Shown piece by piece: positions 1 to 11,999 of a DNA stretch of 64,000 nt. Position numbers and translations under genes: made by a program. The stretch is from Brachyhypopomus gauderio (Eukaryota; Chordata; Actinopteri; Gymnotiformes; Hypopomidae). The notes beneath the pieces were generated by a model. That model was not told the DNA's origin. It did not search any database and worked only from the letters and a program-made list of their open reading frames with translations. Position 1 is the stretch's first letter, and every line of letters starts with the position of its first letter. Location: the NCBI RefSeq assembly GCF_052324685.1, contig NC_135222.1:8877373-8941372 (forward strand). The letters are read 5' to 3'.

Positions 1-3000
1 GGCGCTGTCACAGAGGCTGCGAGACGTGTGTGGGCCGAGGCCCGCACAACTGCCGTTCCTGTCGGAGCGGCCTGCTCTTTTATGCCACAGAGAACTCCTG
101 TGTAGAGGACTGCCCATCTGGATTCTTCTCAGACCATGGTGAGTATGACGAAAGGACAGAGGAACAGCCAAGGCCCCTACTGAGACGTTCAGACACCCAT
201 TCCAGCCAGGGTCTAGTCTCTCTTTCACTGGGTTTGTACTCCGAGTCTAAACACAAACAACCTTTGTAAACTCTTGCCTCTTGCCAGAGGAATTTTTACT
301 GTATCTTGAACAATAATACCAGAATAGCAAATGCAGGTATCTTAGAAATGCTTCATTCTAAGGGATGAAGAAGTCTTGGCTTGTCTAAATAATATTGTTG
401 TTTTGAAGAGAAGAATGATAACAGAAAGATATGTAGCTTATGGTTATAATTCAGTGAGGTGAACTCCAGATCTCTCTCAGCCTTCATATGTCTCTGCAGA
501 GACAGCTCCCTAAAGCTTTTGTAATACTGGCAGGCAGATTTCAACCTCAAGATGTTTGTGGTAAATATATTTATTAACTGACTCTTGAGCCATCAAACTC
601 TGCTGTCTCGATTTCACACCATCTGTATCACACTGAACTGTCTCTGGGGATTGAGTGCAACCTGCAGACACACATGCGCAAACACATCTGGAGCATGTTT
701 GATTGCACATAGGTATGTATGCCATGGATTCCAGCTTTTTTTAAACCCCTTTTTTTGGCAGATGTTCAAATCTGTCACCACAAATCAGTTTGTGTAGAAA
801 TCAGTTCATCTTTTACCTGTGGGACACTGAAGCGAAGAAAAGCTTGATGTGCTTCATTGTAGCTTGCACATGTTGGACTCAGATATTAAGCACACACACA
901 TTTCACACGCACAAACACAATCCAGCAGATGGTTTTCTTTCCGATGGATGCAATTTTCACTTCTGATGAACTATGCTATTCCTTCCAAATACCTGAGTGC
1001 CTCGGTGTCTACAGTGTGAGGCAGGAGATGATATGAAAACCTGTCGGACATCTCACTGTCTCACTCTCTTTCTCTGTTGTCTCACTCTCTCTCTGTCTGT
1101 CTGTTGTCTGTTTTTGTATATCTCCCCCACTGCTTCCCTTGCTCTCTCCAGCTCAGAAACGTTGTTTACAGTGCCACGAGAAGTGCATGAACTGCCTGGA
1201 CGATGCGGAGCGATGCACAGCCTGCACGGAAGGATTCAGGTAACGGCAGACAAGCTAACAGTCAGATCAGCTAACATGCATAACAAACTATACATTAAAA
1301 ACATATAAATATTACACAGGGAAAAAAAACAATAAACATATAAGCAATTTAAAAATTGTGCATATGGTTTTTAGTAAAGTTCACCGTTCAACTTAGCAAC
1401 TTTACATGACTGCTTAGCATAATAGGCCAAAGTCCTTTTGAAAGTGAACTTTGCTGAACAGCCTAACATTTGTAATGCTAAAATAATGCTGATTGTTGTC
1501 AACAGTATGTAAATTTGGTCTCACCAGTAGGTCCCAAATGACATTCAGTACAACATTTGTTGTGTACAATATGGTTATTGGGTGAAATATTCTGGAAAAG
1601 TTCAAGATTAGGGTTTTATGGCCAATGGAAAATTGCTGCTTCAGTGAAGATTGTGTAATACAAAGTAAAGCTGATTTCTCTGCAGTTTTCTGTGAAAGGT
1701 GTGTGTGTGTGTGTACACTGCTTAGATGCACTGTGTTCTGAATGACCACAGCCTTCCAGCACGGGCTGATCGTGTCCAGCACACATCTGGTCATCCTTAT
1801 CTGCATTTCCTCTTTTGCTGTTTATCATGTCCAGTGGCTTCAGTCTCAAACTTCAGCTTCGAAAAGACAAAAGGAAAAAGCGCCCCTGTCTTCCCCTCCG
1901 CTGCAGCCCAAATGTCCACATACCATCCTGACTTGCGCTCCAGAAACCGAGAGCTCTCCATTTGGTTCAGAAGTTCTCATTTGCAGCACTGAGGTAGTTT
2001 GTGGAAACGTCAAGGCCTGGTGTCTTCATGCTGTGATGGTGGGAATGAAAGGGACATGAAAGTTCATGCAGCTCAGATTATGTTTGCCTTCTCGTTTTCA
2101 AACTGCTGACCCCCAAGGGCCTGGGTTATCGTGGCAGCGATGTTCTTCTTTCAGCTAAAGCTAAAAGCTCCCAGAGTGCGGCAGGCGGTGCTCATTCAGA
2201 TTCCTGGCGTCCTTGCACAGTGACATCAGTCAGACAATAACTTGCTGTTCCCTTCTTGTTCCCCTTTCTCTCTGTCTCTGCCTCTCTCTCACTCTGTCTC
2301 CCTCTCTCTCTCTCTGTCTCCCTCTCTCTCACTCTGTCTCCCTCTCTCTCACTCTGTCTCCCTCTCTCTCTCCTCCTATTAGTTTAGCCGGGATGACCTG
2401 TGTTCCCGAGTGCGTCAACGGGACCTTCTTTAACCTGGAGGAAATGAAGTGTAGCCCCTGCCACGTTTCCTGCTCCACCTGCACAGGTGTCACTCTGCTC
2501 TCTCTGATCTGTGAACGGAACAGTCCCACTACCATGCAATAGACTCCAGGGGCATACACCTCTCTTCCAAAGCTGCACAAAATACAGCCTCTGGCTGCAG
2601 AATCGAGCTCTGACTGACAGGTCGCTGAAGCAACGTGTCGTGAGTTAGGAAAGGCAGCTAGCCTAGCTAAGCATGGGCGCTGGTGTTACGCTGGTCTGCT
2701 GTGAGCCTGCTGATGCCCAAAGCTTTTTCCATATCTAGAGTGGCACAAAACGGTGACACAAAATGTCAGACAGTCACTGCTTTAAATAAAGACAGGCCCT
2801 GGAGTTAGCTAGCTTGTTGAGGAGCTTGTTAGCATAGGATGTTCGGCGTTGCCTCTGTTGCCATGGCAACAGTTTTTTCAGTTACTGTTGGCTAAATGAC
2901 ATATCTGCATAAGAACTGTGTTGTCAATAACAATATAAAAATATGGCAGGAGATTATTCGATAGAAGAGTAGTGAATTAGGCTGGTTATAAAAGAGACTG

Positions 3001-3405
3001 GATACTTTTGCTACTTTGAAGTTGATAGAAAGGAAAAAAAAAAGCATTTCTCTCATTTCCGTTCAGGCTGTGAAGCTGCTGAAATTAGTGTTTCACGTTC
3101 GGGTGACAAATTGCTCCACCTCACTCTCTGGCAACGACGCTGAAGGTGTCACGAGGGGCCAGGGAGCGATCCCAAACACGGGTCTTTGATTATGGTCCAC
3201 TGTGATACGAGTCGCCTACCTGAGCTCCCCCTCCCCAGGGCCAGCCAGCTCTAGGAGATAATTAGCAGGAATCACTCACTGGTTGGTGGGGGTACGACGA
3301 CACACATTTGCTCCTTGAGCCCATATATTCCACATGAAGGATGTTATTGAGCACTGATTGTGATGTTAAAATTAAGCAGATCTCTCTCTCTCTCTGTGTG
3401 TGTGC

Positions 3406-3438
<33 letters not shown>

Positions 3439-5800
3439 GGCGTGCATGTGTGTGTGTGCGTCCGTGCGTAATGAGATAACATTTTGTTAGTGTATGGCTT
3501 ATTTACTCTGAGCTCATTCCACTGCCTAGGAGTACAAAGGGAGCCTTCTGTTAGGCTGTTTATTGGTCGTTGTGTGTTGTATGTGTGGGTGGATGTGTGT
3601 CAGTGTGTAGAAAGGTGTTCAGTGTCCAGAGGTTTCACTATGTCTCTAAAGAACAAAATGACAGCTTCATCTATACCCTCAACTGTACCTACACTCAACT
3701 ACACTTGCATCCTCATAGGGCCAGGCATGGAGGAGTGCATCCGCTGTGCCCAGGACTTCCTGCTCCAGGAGTGGCGGTGCGTCCGCAAATGTCATCCTGG
3801 ATACTATGAGGGCGAGGAAACAGAGTTCCTACAAAGGATGTGTCACAAGTGCGTAAAGACGTCTTAAAGCAAAACATAGCTTTGTTCTGCCAGTTTGAAA
3901 CTTTGGGGGAAAATTGGGGAATTGGATTAAGCAGTTTATATGAATTAATAATTATTTTATCTATAACATGGTCTGTCATTTGTAGTAAAGTCAGCAACAA
4001 AGAGTTTCTACCTATCGGTCTGTCTGTTTCTCAGTAAACATCTGTGCCTAATTACAGATATGGTACAAACACATTGGTCAGTAAAATCCCACAGTTAAAA
4101 AATTGAGAAACAGACAGAAGGGGAAGAAACTATCACCATTATTGTCCACAGTTCACCTCATCTTTTTGCTGACAGTAGCCTATAGCTTATCAGTCACATC
4201 ATTATGCACTCCACCTTTTGTTTATTGTTGCTCTCCCTTTCATGTTCTCCATTGCTGAGAAATCTGAGCAAACAGCAGGGGTAAAACTGGCAGTAAAGCC
4301 CACCCCTTTCCCCCCACTTCCTGCAGCAGGGCTTGAATTTACGGTGCTTTCCCCCTGGTTTGGACCTCCGTAATGGGTCACTATGGGCCGATCTTGTACC
4401 TTCCCTTATAAATCTCGGGACTTGTGCTTTATGAAAGCTGTCCAAAACAAATAGATGCCTGTAAAGAAGGTCATAGATGGCCAACAGGTTCTTCATTGAA
4501 GAACTGAGAATGTTTGCTGGCTGGGCGAGTGGGTCGGGTGTGTGTGTGTGTATAACACTCATTTATTTATTTTAATGTGCGTGTAGGGTGCAGTGGGATG
4601 TCGAGGTGACGAGAGCAGACAGCCGTAAAATGGAAGTAAAGTTTGACCCTGGGGAAGAGAGCAGGGCGTTAGTTAAAACCATGTTCTGTTGTGGAAGTGA
4701 CAAACGCAGCGTGGAAGGCGCACCCGTTCCCCAGGGTCACAAGCGAAGAGCGTTCGCTGATGGAAATGCCAAACTTGTCTGAAAGAGGCTTTATTTCCTG
4801 CTGCCAAATCTGTTTATTTCCTATTGCGGATCCAGCCTCTCAGGAGCTCAGCCCCCTGGAAAGGTGGTGAGACTCCTAAGGAAATGGCTGCATAGTTATC
4901 GCCTCTTTCTCTTTGAGGACCTGTGAGATGCTGAAAAGCTTGCTGATCCTGATTTTTCCAAAAGGTTTTTGTTGTCTTCATTGAAAACCTCACAACTGAC
5001 CTTGGATGAGTTGAAAGGTCGCACATTTACATGGTGCATCAGGGGCAGTCTAAAGTTCCATGCGCTTCCTGCTGTTAATCCAGTGTGCTGTTTCTGTTTT
5101 GCCTGCTGTTAATCCAGTGTGCTGTTTCTCTGTCTTGCCTGATGTTATTCCAGTGTACTGTTTCTGTTTTGCCTGCTGTTAATTCAGTGTGCTGTCTTGC
5201 TTGCTGTTTCACTGAATGCTTTTGTGTGTTCTGATAGACTCACCTCTGTCCTGAAACCACAGTCACACAAATCAGCCCAAAATTATCTTGTGGATTTAAT
5301 CAAAACTCATAATGACCTAATATTCTGTGCAGTCACATTTAACAATAAACCGTAGTATAGTTCATTTAATCGTAATGTAATGTAAATGTAAATGTGCCAT
5401 ATTTGTCAAATGTGATTTTTTCACCGCCATCGAAATTTGTCCTCCGCCTTTTACCCATCTGTGCAGTTAGAACACACACACACACACTAGTGATTACTAG
5501 GGGGCTGTGGTGCACACGTGTCCAGAGCGGCAGCCAAGAGTCCTCGGGAACAAGCAGTGTAAGACAGCTAATATGCACCCTTTAACATGTACATATTTAC
5601 AAAGTGCTAAGTCATCCCTAGTAACATTAATACATTTTTAGAAATGGTAATGTTCCTATAATGTTCCTTTAAAAGAGGGCTACAACTTTCTAACTTCAAC
5701 TCTACACCTTCAGTTCCATATCTACTTTAAACTCGTTCTCAGTTTGCAGTAATGATTATCCTCTTACTGGCTTTTTTTTTGGATGTTTGTATGCATGTGC

Positions 5801-5838
<38 letters not shown>

Positions 5839-6076
5839 AGATAACATTCTGTTAGTATATGCTGTGAGTGATGAGTGACTTTCATGGGAGCTGGTTGAGC
5901 TCCAGGATTGGACAGCCCGCTGGCCTCATACATATTCATTTGATGATGCCCGTTTTGCTGCCTTGTTTTCTCCATTCATACAAAAACATAGACTTATAGT
6001 CTGTCATTTTCATTTCAAAATCCTCCACTTCTTGGAAGATGTAGTGGGGGTGAGAAAAGCGGGTGGGGCAGGCTCA

Positions 6077-6112
<36 letters not shown>

Positions 6113-6953
6113 GGTGCACTGCCATTTCCAGATGCGAGGAGAACTGCAGTAGCTGCCTGGGGCCGGGGACAAGCTGCACAAAGTGCAGGGACGGCTACAA
6201 CCTGGTGGACAGCACCTGCATCATCAGTGCCACCTGCAACAACGGTAGGTGTGTCTGGCCCTCTTGGATGCACCAGGTTTGATGCGGTCACCCGCTTCGT
6301 TCGGGTGTGGGGTTGTATGGTGTGGGTTTGCAGGGGTGCGTGGTGTTGGGTTGTGGGGGTGCGTGGTGTGGGGTTGCGGGGTTACGTGGTGTGGGGTTGC
6401 TGGAGAGCAGGCTCATGGCCCGTCATGTCTAAGCAGTGTGCTGGGTATCACTGCTTTTTTTGATGTGTTACAAGCATCCATTATTCTGCGAGCAAATGAC
6501 CACATATGTGTCTGGGCATTTTCACCGCCATAACTCAAAAAGCCATTTTTGATGCTTCACCTATGTTCATCATGATCTGAAGTTGTCACACTCACTGAAG
6601 TGACGGTGTGTGTCTGTTGTCCAGTTCAGAGATCTGGTTGGGAGCCTAGGTCTTTCATAAGGCTTTGCTTCTGTAGTCACATTGGGGAGATGTTATTTAT
6701 GGATTCTGTGAGGCAGGTGGAGGGAGGGGCCTTCTGAGCGCGCAGAGCTGAGCTCGGAGCCCCCTGAGAGTTTGGCACAGGGGAGTTGCGGTGTCATGCC
6801 GCGCTTCCACACTTCACTTTTACAGCTTGGCTTGAGACTCCTTTGCCAGAGAGCTTTTAGAGGCCCCTCAGGTTTTAGTTCCTCGCTAGTGAAGTTGTGT
6901 TGCACTAGTCTCAGCTGGGACCCACCACAATTTTGGCACATAGGACTGCTCAT

Positions 6954-6986
<33 letters not shown>

Positions 6987-7820
6987 AAGCAGAAAAAAGA
7001 AGAGAGGGAGACAAAGAAAAATACGGCAGCTGAGAAATATGGACAGAAAGAAACCTGAAGAGGCAGCGAAACAGAATTAATTGGGGAGATAAAGGGACGT
7101 TCCAGAATGGTGGTGTAGGAGAAAGACGAAGAGAAGGGAAGAAGGGTGAGAAGAGAAAGAGCTGGACACTGGGCTGGACAGAGGCAACATGGCAAGTGTG
7201 AGAGAGAGTGAACATCGACCCCCTGTGACCTCAGGAGCCCTCTTTTATCCAGGCCTCTACAACACCAGCAGCAAGCTGAGTGACTAAGCAGCCAAGTGCC
7301 AAGGGAAGATGGTCATCTTCCCACTGTAGGGTCCCACCTTCATTGTCGAAGGTGGGACCCTACAGTGGGAAGATGACCATTGCTCCAGGACAGCTGGTAC
7401 CTCTGTGGTGGGTAGATGGCCTTAACCAGGACAAAAGGTCAGGGGGTATATTAGAGTGTAGTGGAACTGCGGGTTAACGGATGCTCTGTGTAGAAGAAGG
7501 GAGGACATTACGCTGACCCAGGTTAATGGCCAGGCAAGAATCGCAATGCTGCAGGTTTACTGGTTCAGTGAGTAAAATGGGACATGTGGAGATGGAAAGG
7601 AAGTAGACTACTATACCAGTAGGAAGTCATGTCATGCTACACTTCCTAAATGTGGATGATATGAACAGGTCTAATTCTCACACACACTCTCTCTCTCTGT
7701 TATCTCTCTCTCTCTCTCTCAGCGGATGAGGTGTTTTGTGAGATGGTGAAGTCCAACCGGCTGTGTGAGAAAAAACTCTTCCGCCAGTTCTGCTGCAGAA
7801 CCTGTCTACTGACAGGATGA
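1..7820 (+). CDS. pcsk6: PCSK6 (PACE4) proprotein convertase, 3' exons (5' part outside window)
   Basis: Secreted, calcium-dependent, furin-like serine protease that cleaves proproteins in the secretory pathway. Only the non-catalytic C-terminus is here. Coding exons by GT-AG sites and continuous phase: up to 138, 1152-1239, 2383-2486, 3719-3848, 6132-6244, 7723-7820 (TGA stop at 7818-7820). The exons encode repeated Cys-x2-Cys furin-like modules (for example CRSCRSG, CLQCHEKCMNC, CSPCHVSCSTC, CEENCSSC). The last exon encodes a PLAC-type end, VFCEMVKSNRLCE then QFCCRTCL. That end separates PCSK6 from PCSK5 and furin and is nearly identical to the known vertebrate PCSK6 C-terminus. In the family this region tethers the enzyme to heparan sulfate and extracellular matrix. 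The subtilisin-like catalytic domain, P domain and propeptide must lie upstream of base 1. The introns hold only simple repeats and fold-backs. Confidence 0.95.
2281..2372 (+). repeat. CT-rich tandem repeat (about 20-bp unit) before pcsk6 exon
   Basis: About five copies of a 20-bp unit made of CTCTGTCTCC plus CTCTCT runs sit directly upstream of the acceptor at 2381-2382. It probably serves as an oversized polypyrimidine tract for the 2383-2486 exon. Confidence 0.7.
3381..3440 (+). repeat. (CT)n/(TG)n microsatellite in pcsk6 intron
   Basis: A CT run changes into a TG/CG run. The unique sequence just after it (about 3469-3498) recurs after another TG run at 5832-5862. Confidence 0.8.
5068..5205 (+). 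repeat. 34-36 bp tandem repeat, four copies
   Basis: Four copies start at about 5068, 5102, 5138 and 5172. Each begins CCTGCTGTTAATCCAGTGTG with small changes. It is an intronic minisatellite in pcsk6. Confidence 0.75.
5797..5835 (+). repeat. (GT)n microsatellite
   Basis: Uninterrupted GT dinucleotide run in a pcsk6 intron. Confidence 0.85.
6300..6405 (+). repeat. G/T-rich minisatellite, about 23-bp unit
   Basis: Degenerate copies of a unit resembling GGGTGCGTGGTGTGGGGTTG lie 50 bp after the 6132-6244 pcsk6 exon. The strand bias (G-rich on +) gives it G-quadruplex potential in the pre-mRNA; that is inference. Confidence 0.6.
6954..6984 (+). repeat. (GA)n microsatellite
   Basis: GA dinucleotide run inside a purine-rich stretch (to about 7170) of the last pcsk6 intron. 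Confidence 0.8.
7309..7380. repeat. Perfect 33-bp inverted repeat (fold-back)
   Basis: Arms 7309-7341 and 7348-7380 are exact reverse complements around the 6-base spacer ATTGTC. Transcribed in the last pcsk6 intron, it would form an uninterrupted 33-bp RNA hairpin. No transposon ends or target duplication were seen, so it could be a fold-back duplication or an assembly or cloning artefact. Confidence 0.9.
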
Positions 7821-8103
7821 AGAAAGCACCAATGGAAGGGAGAGGAAGATAGACCACATCTTTTATATGGCTGTTATTTGATGTACATTTTAAACCAATT
7901 ATATCTGTGGTTTCAAAGACAACAATCTCCTCATCTTGATAAACCCTGACGGGGTGCTGTTTGATTGCCATAAGATATATTTTTAAGATTGTCTGTTTTA
8001 TAATCTTCATATAGTACATGTATATATATTGTTTATTTTTTAATTCCAAGATGACATAATTATGAAGAGGACTTCTAGATAACTGGATATGATCCTAAAT
8101 AAA
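7821..8103 (+). other. pcsk6: pcsk6 3' UTR with poly(A) signal
   Basis: AT-rich sequence after the pcsk6 stop ends in a canonical AATAAA at 8098-8103. A second AATAAA at 8360-8365 could give a longer transcript. The choice between them is inferred; no cleavage site can be proved from sequence. Confidence 0.55.
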
Positions 8104-8384
8104 AAGCTGATGGACCAACCTTCATGGAGAATGGATTGGCACATATCCAGTACTAACCTCTAGAAAAATTATGCAAAATTATTCATTTTGAGCAACAGTA
8201 ACATCATTAAGCAAGTGTGTCAGTCTGAAAAACGTCCATCACAGATGTGTATCATGAAACATAATATGCTAAAAGTGTACATATTGTACATACTGGACTA
8301 TTCCTTATGTGTATGTTCCCCTTCCTTATGTAGGAGTATTCCTTCTGTAAGGTTGGCAGAATAAACCTGTCTGTGGCCACTGAC

Positions 8385-8526
8385 GAGTGTCTTTGGATGT
8401 CCGTATGCCTGTCCCATGATGAGTGTCTTTGGATGTCCGTATGCCTGTCCCATGATGAGTGTCTTTGGATGTCCGTATGCCTGTCCCATGACGAGTGTCT
8501 TTGGATGTCCGCCTGCCCGTCCAATG
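8385..8526 (+). repeat. 36-bp minisatellite, four copies
   Basis: Units begin at 8385, 8421, 8457 and 8493, each starting GAGTGTCTTTGGATGTCCG. The first three are almost identical and the last diverges. It lies just downstream of pcsk6. The copies are directly abutting, so this is not a CRISPR array. Confidence 0.9.
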
Positions 8527-8529
8527 CAT

Positions 8530-10440
8530 GTTTTTTGTCTCCCTGTAAAGATTTGTCCTCATCTTGTGAGACACCAATCTCTTAGTGACCTTTTGTACCA
8601 GGAATGCGAGTCTGTATTCTTGCTGGTAAATAATTGTCCTCTGGCTCCCGGAAGTCTTGAGCTACCAAACACTGAGCTCATTAACCTTTCCTGGAAAGTT
8701 TGTAGCCCACTCATTGAGCATGGAGTCCTGAAGGATCCAGATGACAGCAGAGGTTGGATTCATGACCTGGTAGTGTGGGCGTTGAACCCCAATGATCATT
8801 TTCTTTTTTAACTCCATCACAAATTTCCTACCCTTGGATAATAGCCTAGAATTTGTAATATTTTTAAACCTCTTTTGATTGTTTTGGACACTTCCTCAAG
8901 AATTTCCAGAAGCATCTGTCACAACAGAGGAACACACAGTGACCTCAGGGTGTTTGGATGTGGCCTGAAGTGGGATTGATGTAAGAACAGAAGACACACA
9001 CAGAGATGACGCCGGGCAGCTGTTCTTGCGTCTGTCACTGTGTGTTTCAGAGTTCATCCCCGAGATCCACTTGCTCTTATGTGACTTTTTCTTGGTGTTT
9101 TTCCATTGCCTCTTAAAATCCAAGTACATGTTTTCACACCATAAAATATTTAGGATCTGTCACATTTTTCATGGAAAAGCCAGTGAAAATAGCTTCACCG
9201 CAGTTCTGATCCTTGAACTTTTATGGACAGTTTGTGAAGAAGGTGATAAAAATAATTTTGGGGGGAATGCACAGTGAGGTATATGCATTACACTAGGCAA
9301 AAAAATGTATTGCTTCCCAAACTAAAATTTCATTTCATAAAAAAATGAAGTTTTATAAAATATTTGTCACATATATTGTCTATATTTGGCTTCAATATCA
9401 AAATAATTGACCAATGTTATTATGTCAATGAATATTAGCATACTATAACAAGCTGAGTGGTCATTCATAAACAAGTAAAAGAAACATGGGGCACCAGCAG
9501 AAAAAAACTAATTTTAGTTATTTGAAATCCATATCAGAACGAATCCATGTCAAAATAACTTGACTAAATCACTTTTGAACATAAACATAATATGTTAATA
9601 CAATTTATACAATCTTTAGCATAACTGTATGGAAGATGATCTTTGTGAAGGTGCAGAGGTCCTTGCAGCTCCTATTTTCTGTTGTTGTCCAAGTGCTCCT
9701 CCCCTTGGTCAGATTTATAACTACACTTGGAGCTGACTTTTGTCTGTGAATATCTGTTATTAAAACAAGCTGTTGATGTAGGCCAAAATGTTAACATGAC
9801 TAACAAATTTCAACACTGGAAAACTGCATTGCTGACTATGCATTACTGTGGTGAGTTCTTCAGACCTTAGATGAGTAAAGTAAACTCACGACACCAATGC
9901 AGAACGTGAAGCTTGGCTTTTAAGCACACGCATTCTAAAAAGGCACACTGCAGGACACTCAGAGAGAAGCCATATCAGCGCCAGTCGCCCTGTGTAAAGG
10001 GCTGGAGGTTATGAAGCTGCAGGATATGTCCCAAAGACGCAGAGCTCGGACAGAGGTATGTAGTACAGAAGATGGTGTGTGACACTGGAAAGAAGATAAT
10101 GGATGATATGAAGAAGAAAGTCCATAAAGAATCTAAAGAACCGACTTTTTTCACCAGATAAAGACAATATACACAGAAAAGCTGCATCTGTTTCTAAAGC
10201 CTATTTTCAATGGTGCGTAAATTTATATTTATTGCATAATTCCTCAGTTATGATAACAGAGCCCATTCATTCATTTGTGTGATAATGAATGCCTTTCATT
10301 CAAATAGCAATGCTAGCATTTATGAGTGATGTCTTGAATGTCTGTTCTTTTTAATGAGCAATTGACTGACTAAGCAACATTGATTATGTCTGTTCCTGAG
10401 GAATGTATGATTTAATCAGAATACAAGGTGTTTATACTTT
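8530..10440. other. Intergenic stretch without recognised genes
   Basis: AT-rich spacer. I found no convincing exon, RNA gene or element end. The ORFs here are short and have no family resemblance. Confidence 0.5.
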
Positions 10441-10547
10441 ATGCTAAATGTGCAATATTTCTATTGTGTGTAATGTTATTGCTGCTGAATGATACTGAGA
10501 ACTTCCTTCTGGATTAATAAAGTACCTATTCATTCATTCATTCATTC
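10440..10547 (+). mobile_element. LINE/SINE 3' tail with (ATTC)n
   Basis: An ending of the type CTTCTGGATTAATAAAGTA followed by (ATTC)n at 10528-10547 is typical of L2-like LINE and LINE-dependent SINE tails in fish. Only the tail is recognisable. Confidence 0.5.
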
Positions 10548-10834
10548 TATTCATGCCTCCAAAACCTATTGTCTGTTCAGAGTGAGGAATGTTAGTCTTA
10601 TTTGGTTATATCTCAGAAACCACTGATGTGATGTCATTGATAAAAATTCCACTTGGACAATATACAACATTCTGAAAAATGTATGATACATGGATCTCTT
10701 TTCAAACATAGTTTTTTTACTTAAAATAGGAATGAAATAATCATTTTAAAATCTATCCTTTAAAATAATACAAATATTCTCTCAGGTGTATACACATAAA
10801 CATAGCTTTACTTTAGATCTGGATTACTATGAAT

Positions 10835-11253
10835 TGTCACGGTAGGTCAGCCTGGACGCCACCAGAGGGCGTGTACACACACCGCCTCTGTCACACGCAC
10901 GCCCACAACCACACGGAGAACACCCTCTCAGTCTCGGACACTCCTACCATCCCAATCACCGGAGTACTGACACCTTTCACATAATCAGGGGGTGGTGTAT
11001 TTATTCCCACAGGTCGCGCTGTCCAGTGCTGCGCATTCAACCCGCTACCTCGCCTCGCACCGTGGGAGAGATCTGCTCTGTGAACAAGCTAGTTAAAGCT
11101 CCGTTTATTATTCTTTGTTCGTTAAAGGTCTCTTCGTTGGCATTTCTGTTCGTGTTAGTTCTGCCTTGTGGCCTAAGTATTTCTTATACGCCGTTATGGA
11201 AAATAAAACCATCCTCAGCCTCTGCCTCCTGCTGCTTCTGTCCCAGCGTCACA
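10835..11253 (+). mobile_element. Solo LTR, 419 bp, with 5-bp target duplication TGAAT
   Basis: The segment begins TGTCACGG and ends GCGTCACA (TG...CA). It is flanked by exact TGAAT at 10830-10834 and 11254-11258. It has a TATA-like GTATTTATT near 10999 and AATAAA at 11202-11207, as expected of an LTR promoter and polyadenylation region. No internal region is present, so two LTRs of one element probably recombined. The superfamily cannot be fixed from an LTR alone. Confidence 0.85.
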
Positions 11254-11267
11254 TGAATAAGTAAATA

Positions 11268-11360
11268 ATTTAATTCCATTGCTTATATAAAGAATTTCCT
11301 GGAAGGTTTATATTGATTAAACCTTCCAGGAAATCCTTTATATAAGCTATGGAATTAAAT
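11268..11360. repeat. Long inverted repeat, about 43-bp arms, 7-bp loop
   Basis: Arm 11268-11310 pairs with 11318-11360, with a few mismatches, around the loop TATTGAT. The core CCTGGAAGGTTTA pairs perfectly with TAAACCTTCCAGG. It could be a tiny MITE or a pri-miRNA-like hairpin. No target duplication was recognised. Confidence 0.85.
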
Positions 11361-11382
11361 ATTGAATATTCAGTATTAAATG

Positions 11383-11654
11383 CAGGGCTCTCAAGTCTCA
11401 CGCATTGAGCGTGTGACACACGCATTTGACCGTCTTCACACGCTCACACGCCACACTTCCGATTTCACACGGCGAGAAAAAAAATCTAGTTTATTTATCG
11501 ATCGCGATATACAAACCCCCAGCCCGCTCAACAACTTACGTTCGCCACCCCCCGCTCAACAACTCACGTCCCCCCCCCGCTCAACAATTAACGTTCGCCA
11601 CCCCCCGTCAACAACTCTCACACTCTTACATGAATCCAAAACTTGAGAGCCCCG
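11383..11654. mobile_element. Non-autonomous hAT element, 272 bp, 8-bp TSD ATTAAATG
   Basis: Terminal inverted repeats CAGGGCTCTCAAG and CTTGAGAGCCCCG match at 12 of 13 positions. Exact 8-bp duplications ATTAAATG lie at 11375-11382 and 11655-11662; 8 bp is the hAT hallmark. There is no transposase. The interior carries about four degenerate copies of a C-rich unit (CCGCTCAACAAC...). A related copy lies in opposite orientation at 28615-28857. Confidence 0.9.
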
Positions 11655-11999
11655 ATTAAATGCCTTCAATTCTATGGCTCATTATCTTGAGACGAATTCA
11701 TATTCATGAAAAATAAGTTATACGAATGCTTCTCCTAGGTAAGGATAAAAATATTCCTAAGAACCTGGCTATTATACCATGTTATGATTGATTACCACCG
11801 GTGATTCAAATTTTTCTAATTATATTTCCCTATCTTCAGAAAACTTGGAAGAAATATGCTTGTAAACAGGATTAAAAAAAACACAGGAATTTTTTCCACA
11901 TTGGGAGAGTGTTCATTAAGCCTCTATTAGACTAATTTCTTAGTATTTTTTTCTTCTACACATAACATTAACATTTTTTTAAATTAATGGGTTATTGTA

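Noticed and set aside
585..797. Short ORFs in pcsk6 introns, including Cys-rich ones
   Set aside because: No splice-compatible context or furin-repeat spacing; the real exons are defined by phase-matched GT-AG boundaries.
6249..6533. Trp/Gly/Val-rich ORF after the pcsk6 exon at 6132
   Set aside because: It is the translation of the G/T minisatellite.
8385..8526. Regularly repeated 36-bp units resembling a CRISPR array
   Set aside because: The units abut with no unique spacers, and the context is a vertebrate genome; it is a minisatellite.
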